64,000 nt of DNA from Apoda limacodes (Eukaryota; Arthropoda; Insecta; Lepidoptera; Limacodidae), in the NCBI GenBank assembly GCA_946406115.1, contig OX291550.1, positions 3,710,803-3,774,802 on the forward strand, written 5' to 3'. Positions 25,101-37,100 of this stretch are shown here, one piece after another. Each line of letters starts with the position of its first letter. Within the stretch, counting starts at the first letter, position 1. Made by a program: the position numbers and the translations under genes. The notes beneath the pieces are model-generated. The model was given only the letters and a program-made list of their open reading frames with translations, made no database searches and was not told the origin of the DNA.

Positions 25101-28100
25101 TAGCTTATGGATGCCTATAACATTAGGACGATGAGCATCACTTTCGAGTTGCCAACCCATTAAAAATTTAATCACTTTCTTCTTCAAGGATGCTGTACTA
25201 GAGTTCCTAGGAACAAAGCTTATTTTATATAAGCGTTAGCGGGTGGAAAAGTTACTTTGCTTTGAAACAGATTGTGTCACTAGCGATGTCACTGTCGATA
25301 GCGAGTGGTGCGATTAGTAAAGTAGCCGTGGGCATTATTTCGAACAATGCCTTTGCACATAACACATTATACAAGCGGTAGAACACGCACATTGCAAGGC
25401 AGACTCTCTCCAAAGACTTATAAATACCTGGATTGGAAACAACGAGCGAGGACTACTTACTTTGCAAGTAAAGTATAAACAACGAGCGAGGACTACTTAC
25501 TGTGCAAGTAAAGTATAAACAACGAGCGAGGACTACTTACTGTGCAAGTAAAGTATAAACAACGAGCGAGGACTACTTACTGTGCATGTAAAGTATAAAC
25601 AACGAGCGAGGACTACTTACTGTGCAAGTAAAGTATAAACAACGAGCGAGGACTACTTACTGTGCAAGTAAGTATAAACAACGAGCGAGGACTACTTACT
25701 GTGCAAGTAAAGTATAAACAACGAGCGAGGACTACTCACTGAGCAAGTAAAGTATAAACAACGAGCGAGGACTACTTACTGTGCAAATAAAGTATAAACA
25801 ACGAGCGAGGACTACTTACTGTGCAAGTAAAGTATAAACAACGAGCGAGGACTACTTACTGTGCAAGTAAAGTATAAACAACGAGCGAGGACTACTTACT
25901 GTGCAAGTAAAGTATAAACAACGAGCGAGGACTACTTACTGTGCAAGTAAAGTATAAACAACGAGCGAGGACTACTCACTGTGCAAGTAAAGTATAAACA
26001 ACGAGCTAGGACTACTCACTGTGCAAGTAAAGTATAAACAACGAGCTAGGACTACTTACTGTGCAAGTAAAGTATAAACAACGAGCGAGGACTACTCACT
26101 GTGCAAGTAAAGTATAAACAACGAGCTACGACTACTTACTGTGCAAGTAAAGTATAAACAACGAGCGAGGACTACTTACTGTGCAAGTAAAGTATAAACA
26201 ACGAGCGAGGACTACTTACTGTGCAAGTAAAGTATAAACAACGAGCGTGGACTACTCACTGTGCAAGTAAAGTATAAACAACGAGCTAGGACTACTTACT
26301 GTGCAAGTAAAGTATAAACAACGAGCTAGGACTACTTACTGTGCAAGTAAAGTATAAACAACGAGCGAGGACTACTTACTGTGCAAGTAAAGTATAAACA
26401 ACGAGCGTGGACTACTCACTGTGCAAGTAAAGTATAAATAACGAGCGTGGACTACTCACTCTGCCTGCAAGTAGTGAAAGAAAGAAAAATAGGAAATAGG
26501 TAATAAGATTAAAATTATGGTCTGACATGTTCACTATCAAACATATTCCATTTACTTATAAGTACCTACATAACAGCTGATTGATATAACATTATTGAAC
26601 ACATTTGCCTATGTTACACATATATTTACATATATATTATACACAAACTACACATCTATATACCTCCCACATATTTTTTATACAATATATCATGAAAAAT
26701 AAGTCAATTATATACTTCCGTGTACTAAGTGCTAATAATATTTTGCTCTTCTATACGAATAATTTTACATCTATGTATATGTATAAAATAAGGTCGACTT
26801 ACAACGTGTGTCTGTTTGTGTATCCGGGCCGACTACTTTCTAACTGATTTTGTTTTAATTCGGTTCTTGATCATTCATTCGTAATTATGACGAGCAATTT
26901 AATAAGAGAATAAATACATATAAGTATCTAGATCAGTTAAAGTGACTTAAATAAACTGGCATGTACCTACATTGTCTGAACGTAAAGAAATAGCGCATAT
27001 GTAGGTACTACTTGTTGTGACTCTAAATATTTCTAAAAGCAGCTGCGATTTAAATAAAAGTCTGAAGCAAATTTGATAACAAAATGTACGACACCAAGTT
27101 TTTCAAAATTTCGCCAACTTCTATGGTAAGTGAAGGGTGAGATTTTTTTTTATGTCATACAATAATTCGATCTAGAAAAAATATTTGAATCTAGCACCCT
27201 CAAAAACCCAACAGAACATAGTTTTGTCAAAATCAAAGATTCTAAAAATGGACGCCATCTTAAATTTAACAAAACTGATACAAGATTTGAATCTAACACC
27301 GAAAACCCATCGAAAAACCAACAAAACTTTCATTTAAAATTTATTGAATTCAAATATTTTTTCAAAAAATGGACGCTTTGTTGGATCCTCCTTCTTGAAT
27401 TGTATAAAACGAATAAAATATTTGAATTCAGCATCCTCGGAAACCTAACAAAACTTAGTTTCACCGAAATAGGAGATTTTTTTAAAAAAAGGTAGCCAGT
27501 GTGTTTATTTGTTTGAAACGCTCTGTAGCCTCAACGGCTTGATGTATTTTAGCTTCTTAGAAATCAAAATGGTGGATTCTATGCACTTTAATGTGTGGGC
27601 TAAAAAAATTTTGTCAATGTCGATGAAGCTAATCGAACTATTAGTTTTCAAGATATCCTTTTCCAAAATAAAGCTATACCTAATAAAAGCCTCAAAACGT
27701 AAAGAAAACACAAATTCAGAAATTTCGATTTTCGGACTTGTTAAAGTAACTTCTCATATAAAAGAGAAGCTAATAATATTTGAGCATTTGCTCTATTTGA
27801 TAAAAGTACCCACTAGTCTAAAAGTTTAACTTCACAGTTTAACTTAAACTTAAAAAGTAAGGAATTTCATTAAAAGCTGTATTGCTCTAGGCCATGCATT
27901 TAAAAAGTTGCCCATATCTACTGCCCCTTTTAAAAGAATGAGCCTGTAGTATAACCCGATAAGAGCACGTTGTACTCTTATGCTAACTTCAAATCAAAGA
28001 GGTAACTTCAGCTTATGATGTGTAGACAAGAAGGTACACCTAATTCTTTTGCAATACGTTTCTAAATACAATTCCTGAAGTGGTAGTTACTTAACATATA

Positions 28101-31100
28101 TCTACTTACACAATTTAAGAAATTCATGTCAGATATTCTCATCGTTTTTATCAAAAAACTTGAAATAGGTATGAGTTGGAACACCGAAGTTATTGCGGAT
28201 ATCTGATTTCGCTTAAAACAAGTTCTATTGGAAGCATTTATAAAGGTCAAGCTGGAAGAAATTATTATTGCAAATCTATTTTTTTCAGATTTTTGCACGT
28301 CACGGTTAAAAAGTTAGAGAATGGAAACCAAAGGATGATCTTCAGTTAATAAATTGCAAAGTTTGCCCAGAAAATGCTACTTGCAATTTATTGAGGGTTG
28401 AGAAAATTAAAAAGATAACTTTATTAAATCATTGTAGAGAATGTATGTTATGTTTTAAGTTTAAACGAATTCCGCCACAAAGTATTATTTATCAATTGCC
28501 CAGAAGTCAAGCTTCCCTGCATAAGCACAGACCTCTCTTTGTAAGAGGCTTTGGTCATAAGTCCGTCAAGCCAGCTTAGTGCGAGTTCGTCGATGTTGTC
28601 GAGCCAGTGATGGCCACTCAACTGTCAAGTTTTTAAGGCATCTGACTTGACATAGCGACTGCTGTCATAGGACATCAGCCAATACTAACGGTTTAGTTTG
28701 CCCTCCGAAACACGGAGGAGCTCAGAAAAATGTGCCACTAGACGGTCACCGTCACCTAGGTACTGACCACGACTGAGATTGTACAACTTCTCACACCGTT
28801 GCCGATAGACAAATATAACTAGCCCACGAGCTCATGTGTCAATCCATGAGTCATGCTTAAATTTTATAAACGTAGATCAGTAAATTTAAATAAATTTTGA
28901 ATTAGAATTACAGTCAACAAACAATCTCTTTATTCTCAAAAATTCTGTTTGGTCCAGTTGAAATGATTATATATTCATCGTTTTCAGCACTTCAAATCAG
29001 CCGAGACAAAAGTCGAGTGATTGCAAATTTATGCTGCGAGATATTGAAATCGAATACATTTGAATTTGTCAATGGTTGCTTTGTGAATATTTTTATTTTC
29101 AGAAAGCGGTTGTAAAGTTTTTTGTTGAGTCTTGAAGGACATTGTATACAAGACGCAGGGTTTTGATTTAGAGAATACTCTTTTAAGGCTAGCGTAGGGG
29201 CGAGGTATGAGGTATGAGGCTGAGGGAGTTTTAGTTACTGGTAGTGGAGCCCGTGGAATCCTAATGCTTTTGCCATAGTATCGCAACAATAATATTATTG
29301 CAATCTGTAATTGTAACAACGCAACGATTTTACCATGTTGGTAGATCAAAAACACGATGCCTTAAGAGCCCCGTTTATCTCTTGGTGCAGCTGATCTCTA
29401 TTTTAATGGTGGATTATTGAAGCTGATGTAGGTTTGTTGTATTCTTGGAAGTAAACCTATTTAATCGCATCGCATATAGTAACTTTAGTTGTGGGAACTA
29501 AAGCATTATTTATTGCCTTTATTTATTTACGGAATTATCTTAGAAACACATAATTTGTTTTGTTGCAGCACTTTTACCCTGTTGACTATCTTCTCACAGT
29601 GCATGGGGAACGTGACAATTCCCACCTTGTCTTACAAAAAGGGAAAGGGACTCAGAATATCATGGTTTCCACTTTTCAAACTTTTTCCGGTAAGAGTTAT
29701 AAATAGTGTGCAGTTATATTAATTAGGATATTCCTCATATTATTGTTTTTGCCAATATTGAAGTAATGCTACCAAGGTCGTTATTTTATTATTACGCAAC
29801 TGTACGATTTTTTTTTGGTGTTTGGTAATTAGTATTTTAATATTATTTTGAAGACAGATAGGGATTCGTGTGAAAGTTATATTCTTATAATTTATAACTT
29901 TGTTTCATTTAAGTTTAAAAATAATTGAAAAATCAGTTGTCAACGTTATTTAAGATCAGCCTGTATAATAATATAAAGCTACTTTATTCATTAACTGAGA
30001 ACTGTAAAGGAAGCAGCATCTAACTAAACTAACTTTGTCTTGTCCCAGACTTATCTCGACAGTTTGGACAGTATTACGTGATATCAGGATTAGTTGTTTA
30101 GTGTTTGTTAACATCTGGGTTTAACCCGGATAGTTAAGTTACCTATACCTGATTTTAAACCAGATTTGGCGAAGGAAAACATAGTGATAAAGCAAGTATA
30201 TATGTCTGCATAAAAATTACTACAACTTTTTATGTGGTGGTAGCGTCAGGTAGCATTAGGTAGCGTCAGGTAGCGTCAGGTAGCGTCAGGTAGCGTCAGG
30301 TAGCGTCAGGTAGCGTCAGGTAGCGTCAGGTAGCGTCAGGTAGCGTTAGGTAGCAGTGTATTCTTATTCTGACCAAATAAAAATAATGATGACGTTAGAT
30401 TCTGTTAAAAATAGCATTAAATGATTTTAACAATTTAAAAGTTGTTCTTTATTGTCAAATCTGACGGGTTAAGCGCAACTAAACTAATATTAAAAACCTT
30501 AGATATTTTTTATCTCAAATAAGTACCGTTGTAGTACCCATTTGGACCACATTTGTCTGTCCTAATGTCCTCTAAGGGACCTAAGGGAGCCCTAAATTAC
30601 AATTTAAACAAGAGAGGACATAAAAATAGGGACAGGGTCTAATTTTAAACAATAAATATATAAAGGTTGACTTCCCTTGTATTGTGAGGTCGTCCGAAAG
30701 TTTCACTTAGCACTGTCAAACCCAGCTAAAACTACAAAAAACAAACGCAGTACCAACATAAGGTATAAACTGTGTACCCTAAAAAATCGGCAATCGCGAC
30801 AGAGTAGCAACAGCAAACAGAGTTTCAGTAACGCGACGAGCGCCATCCGAGCCGGGAAAGAGTCGAAGGATGCGACCACGCCCAAAAAGAAGAGGTAGCT
30901 TATTCATCTCCTTGACCAGGACAAGATCACCCACTTTCGGGTGTTCAGTCTTATTTCACCAACATACTCGCTGCTGCAAGCGATGAAGATACTCGAGAAA
31001 AAACATTTTCCAAATGCTCTGAGACATCTGCTACTGAGGTTCAAACCGTGCATGGCCCACTCACCAAACAATGACCAAGAATCCGAGAAATCGGACAAAG

Positions 31101-34100
31101 TGTCCGTAAGTTCAGCACCTCAACCGTTTTACGGAAGACTGAAGAAAGCTCCTCAAAAGTGAGACGCGACAACGCGGCGAAAATGAGTCTTTGCTACCTT
31201 CACCACTGCATCGAAGATTCCGTCCCAAGGAGGATAACGGGGTCCGAAAATCCACCTTATACCCTTGCGGGACTTCTCGTACATACATATCAGCACTCTT
31301 ATAGTTGGTTCCGCAATCCAAACTAATGATATTTGGCAATCCATGGCGGCTAACAGAGCGAGAAAGACAGACAATTAAAGCCTCAGTAGACATCGAGGAG
31401 ACTACTTCCAAGTGGACAGCCTTTGTAACAAGTGTGTTATTGTTATTGTATTATGGTGTTGCAAGCGTCCATAAGCTACGGTGACCGCTTACTATCAGGC
31501 GGACCGTAGGCTTGTTTGCCACCTTAGTGGTATAAAAAAAAAAAAAAACAAGCGGTATGCATACTCCTAATAACCCTTCGAGCCGAGACAATCCAAAACT
31601 CGAGTTGGAGTATGTCCAGCAGACTGCTGAGTCCCGCATGAGGGTTTCTCAAACGGCGGTCCTGAATTAACTGCAAGGTCAATGGGCTATCCTTAAACAA
31701 AAGTAGCGGATGCTGAGCTCCATAAGGCAAGTTTACATGACGTAATCGGCCACCTACACGAATCAGTTCGCGATCGTCAACAAAAGGAATCCTTTGATCT
31801 TGAAGCGACCAGCTTGAAGATCCCCTATCAAAGCCCCATAGTGCTCTCGTTGTGCATTCCGCTCTAAGATATGCATCGCTTCTTCACGTTTTAACGGCGA
31901 TAAGACCGGTTCAGAACCTCTAATCGGAGGTCGACGGGCGTTGTTGACAAATCGATAAATCCAGCCAATCACTTCGACTAATATTTCAAGAGAGCTTAAC
32001 ATAGTTAACAATAAATTATAACAAAGTGAAGGGTCAATCTTTACCGCCAGGACGCGTATACCTGAAAGAGTGTCCACTGAGGGTCTGAAAAACCATTCGG
32101 GTCCCAACCAAAGTGGATGATCGACCAAAATAGAAGCCATTTAGCCCCGAGAAGCAATGTCGCTTGCATTCAATTTCCCTGGGACGTGATTCCACTCAAT
32201 GGTAGCGGCAGACATCACAATCCTGAAAACCCTATTCGCCACAGAGGTCTCTAATTAATGGGCAGAAGCTTTAAGCAGGGCTAGCACAATCTGTCTCTCA
32301 ATCCAAGTGTAAACGTGGGAAATGGGTGCAGATTGACCCAAGGACCACGTGATTGAGCAATTCGCTCAAAAGTGTAGCACCAAACAATTCTATCTTCTGA
32401 ATCGTAAGATGGGTGCGATTAGGGGTGACCTTGGTCTTGGCCGTGATCAAATTGAGCAAGACCGAACCATCGGGCTGGACGGCACGAAGATAAATCACAG
32501 CCGCATAGCCAGCCTTAGAAGCGTCACAGAAGCTGGGAAGAGTGCCACTGGATTGATCCGGCGGTAAAAACGGAAGCGGTGGAAGATCCCACAATTCCGT
32601 GGTAACGGCTGCCAACCGGCAACATACGGTGGACGCTTTATAAGTGCTGAAGTAGAGGCCCGATAAGGGTCTTAACCTATCAAACTGAGGTGGGTAAAAC
32701 ACCAACGTCGGGTATTCTGTAATAGGCGATAAGGACTCTTGAGAGTCAGGGAGGGGGGCCAAACTTACTTTTTGCATAGTAGGCCCCTTCTACAGGTGAA
32801 GGCCCCCACCCGTAGGAAACTTAGAATGACTCAAGGGCGCTCGAATACGAACGCCACCTCCACCCAAGGCTAGCCGTGCCCGAGGAAGAAAGCGAGGTGA
32901 ACAGAGGGGAGACCGAGGTAGAGAAAAGGGGGAAACCCACTGTCCCTAACCCGTGAAAGATCCTCAGTTCTAATCCTTCCTCTTTTACCCGCTGTTTCCC
33001 CAGATGAGCGCTCATCCTAACATCAAGCTGCTCAAACCTATGTAGTAGGGCAATTTTTTTGGCCGGCCTTGTAATCAAGGCTGCAGCCAACAGTACCAAC
33101 CCAAAAGCAAGACTATTTAAAAACAGTATCAAAATTGGGTAGGAAGAGTGCCTTAAAAAGTGCCAAAATCGGTGAGGTTCAGGTAAGAACAATTTGAGAT
33201 GTAGGCAGGTACAACAAAAAGTACATAGGTAAGCAATAGTCCGGTGGTTAACAACTATGCTCTGCTACCAGATGTTCTTTATTGTCAAAGATGACGGGTA
33301 AAATGCAACCAAACTAATATTAAAATTAAGTATATCTTACCTCAAATTTATACTGTTGTTGTACCTACTTGGACCACGTCTGTCTGTCCTAATGTCCTCT
33401 AAGGGGACCTAAAGGAGCCCTAGATTACAACTTAAATAAGAGAGGACATAGAAATAGGGACAGGGTCTAACATAAAACAATAAATATATTCTCTTCCCTT
33501 GTATTGTGTGGTCGTGCAAAAGTTTCACTTGGCGCTCTCAAATTCTGCTTAAACTACAAAAAACTAACGCAGTGCCTACATACGGTATAGGCGGTTTATA
33601 TATTAATTTATCTACAATTATTATATACAAAAAACAACATTAATTTTTTTAGGTTAGATTCCTTCATCGTAGACTACATGACAACCAGTGTTGCCATAAA
33701 AGGAAAAAAGGCTGCGTGCGTCTGTTGCTATGCAACGGGACGAAAGAAAAGTGTCTGTAAAAAACCTAATTTTATATAAAAAAAATTACTTTGACTTTGA
33801 ACGTGATGTTTTCAGGTTTTGTTGACCATAATGATAATGTGGGCTGTTTGCCTGATCCTGACAGTCACGGGTGTGTTGCTGCCCGATAACCCCGCTCGGA
33901 CTGACCTCAAGCTGGTAATCATCGAAGACGCGCCCTGGTTCCGTATACCATATCCAGGTAACATATAGTATACCTGCATATATTGCAACATATTAATTAT
34001 TATAATACATAAATTATTATAATTGAGTTCTTGAAATTCTGGCTCGAGTGTGAAGTAGACATATATGTATAATTTTTATTCCGACCACGAAGAAACGAAA

Positions 34101-37100
34101 AAGCCGTCAAAGGGACAATATATATGCCTACTGCTTTTTATACACTTTTGTTTCTTTTTGACGCAAACGATCCGTAATACAGTAAAGAACTGGCCACATC
34201 AATGTAAACCTTTTCTGCACAGTCTAATTAGTTCGTTTCAGGCCCTAACTTAGAATTGATTTGTAATTGAATTGAAATGTAATAGTAAAAAAAAGCAAAT
34301 TGAGACTGAGATTCGAGTCGTAAGGTTGCTTATAAATCGAAAGCACCCACCTCCACCAACACGACGAGGTATATATGATTGAATGCATATGATATATATA
34401 CATAGACTATAAAAAAGAGGTTTATCTTAATGTGGATGGTTCTACCAAAGAATATGGACGGAGATCCTACACAATTACTTACGCCATTAATTTTGATCTA
34501 AGCGTCTCTCGTATCGTATGCTATTTGGGGATAAAGTATTTTTTTATCAAATTGTTTACTTGTTAGATAAAATAAGGGTTAATCTTCCAGGTCAATGGGG
34601 CATGCCCACAGTGAGTGTGGCCGGAGTGCTGGGTATGCTAGCGGGAGTGCTGGCCTGCACCGTTGAGTCCATCAGCTACTATCCAACTACGGCGCGAATG
34701 TGCGGTAACTGTTATAGCTGCTTTGATACTCTAGAATCTTTTCATCGTCAAATTGTAATGTTTAAGGCGAGACATTGATGGATATTTTACCGTGAAGTGT
34801 ATTAGTTATTTCAGCCGCTTATGACGCAAGGTTCGAAATTCAATGCGCTCGAAGTTATTAAATTTATAAATATAGTTTTTTTTTATTTTTATATTTCATG
34901 ATTTTGTAGAGGTAATTTAAGATAAAAAATAATAAGTCAGCTCTTACTTTTGTAATAAACCACCAAACGTGTATAAAAGCATTGATGCTAGAGGATGAAG
35001 CCAAATAAGAAGTGGGACTGTAGAAAGAACCTAACCCTTTGGAAAACGGATGTGATGTTATGCATGTATATGTTGCAGTCATTTAGTTAAATTAAAACCA
35101 ACGGTGTTCCTTAACCCAACATACATGACTTATAGATTTCTGTTCCTTAATTTTCCATACTTGAGGACCTGTCTGACGTCAAATTAACTGGCTAATTTAA
35201 CCAGATGGCTGCGTCATATATATATGTATGTATGTTATGTCTGTCCAAAGCCGCTCCTCCGCCGCCATTGCACGCGATCAACCGTGGCCTCGGCACGGAG
35301 GGGCTGGGTTGCGTCCTGGCAGGACTCTGGGGTTCTGGGAACGGCACCAACACCTTCGGCGAGAATGTGGGCGCCATCGGAGTCACTAAGGTAAAAAGGT
35401 CTAGGGTTCAAGTACATTTTTTACTATTAAATATTATCCAGTTAATATTTAAGTTGACAAATTATCCCTATCTTTTGTAAAAAAGAAAAATTGAAAATTT
35501 TGCAAATAGTGGAAAATTAACCTAAGCAAAGGAAAGAAGAGAAAAAATAGGATCTTTTAAATTTTTATTGTAAAGATAAAGAAAAAAAATAATCTATGTT
35601 TCCACCATTGACACAATTCCGAACCAGCGATTTGGCATGCTTAATATCAGTTTACCAAAATCACTTTGTGGAATGGCCGCCAACGTCGTTTCTGGTAAGT
35701 CAAAAAGTTGTTGTGGAGTATGCACGGCATTCATATTCGGCAAAGCTCTTCTTTAGACCATATCCCATGCGTACGCAATTGGGCTGAGGTCTGGAGATTG
35801 AGCAAGGCGCGGCAGAACCTTGATGCTAGTTCATGTGTCACGACTGTAGCCGTGTGTGGATTTGAATTATCGTGCATTAGTCGAAACTAATCAACAAACC
35901 GGCTTCGCAAAGGGTTGATCACGTCTGAAACAATCCTCTCCGCATAAACTAGAGCATTGAGGTTGTCGCTGATCCAAATGAGGTCGGTTCTTCCACCGAC
36001 CCAAACCATTATTGTTCCCCTCTATATGAATGAACTACCTGACAGAATTTCAAACGTTCTTGATGTCCAGAGATCCTCTAAACTCGAGTACGTCTTGTAT
36101 CCGGCCTCATACCGAAACGAGATTCATCGGAAAAGTAAACACATCGTCTTCTTTCTCCCAATTTCTGTGTTCGAGAGTCTGTTGTAAACGGGCCCTACGA
36201 TTGCGGGGTGCTATAAGTGCAATTAAAATAATAATCCTCAATTGCGGCTATACTCCGAAACGTACTTGACCCTAGTCACTTTTGATGTGTGTGTAATATA
36301 TATAGTAATAGTTTGTAAGGCTTACATACGAATGTACCTGCGCAGGAGACGTGTTTCGTAACCGTAGTGAAAATATAAAATTGAGGTTGCACATTGTCAA
36401 GGTGAAGTAATCCTTAAATAAACTTAACTAACAATAAAATTAAATAGGTAAAATAAAATACATAGAAAATAAAATAAGCAAACCTACTCAACTAGGCCCG
36501 TGTCACATCGCACCCAGAACACTGGGTGCCTTCCCCGTTTGATTAATTGGATAAAAAAAAACACTAAAATTCATTCAAATTAAAGTCTTAAAAGCCGTCA
36601 AGGACTCAAGTGAGTTCAGAAAGGCTTTGAAATGTATTCATTGAATACTCTTTCATTTATTCTAAATCAAAACAATTTCCGAACGCTTCTCGTCACGAAA
36701 TCGATATGACCAATGTGCCTAATTTTTATCAAACAGGTTTTTTTCAAGGATGCATTTACTAGCTGTATTTCATATAATAAGATAACTATTTTATGCAAAC
36801 GAATAGAATAATTTATACAAAATAAGGCTGCAGGTGTTCTTAGTTTAACACAAATAAGTCTTAATTGTTTTGAAAATTTATGAACAATATAGGTTATCTC
36901 TGTAATGTAATACGACCAGGTGGGGTCCCGCCGCGTGGTGCAGTGGGCAGCGGGACTGATGGTACTGCAAGGGGTGGTGGGCAAGCTCGGAGCCGTCTTC
37001 ATCATCATCCCACAGCCTATCGTCGGAGGACTATTCTGTGTCATGTTCGGGATGATCTCCGCTTTCGGTTTGTCGTGTTCAGATACTTTAGAGTAATAAG

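Larger units (their letters stand above)
30443..33589 (-). mobile_element. Bel/Pao LTR retrotransposon (copy 2), internally deleted
   Basis: Minus-oriented. LTRs at 33273-33589 (5') and 30443-30768 (3') are about 85-90% alike by eye, so this is an older insertion than the gypsy element. Between them only RNase H, linker, integrase and a short leader remain; gag, protease and reverse transcriptase are missing. Both LTRs share 'tgtctgtcctaatgtcctct' and 'agaggacata'. It lies in the SLC23 intron 29690-33815, antisense to the gene. Confidence 0.85.

Noticed and set aside
25441..26475. Regular repeats suggesting a CRISPR array
   Set aside because: Units are directly contiguous 40-bp tandem copies with no unique spacers, and the setting is an insect intron.
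32821..33192. Gag of Bel/Pao copy 2
   Set aside because: No DUF1759-type text; position just after the primer site fits leader sequence.
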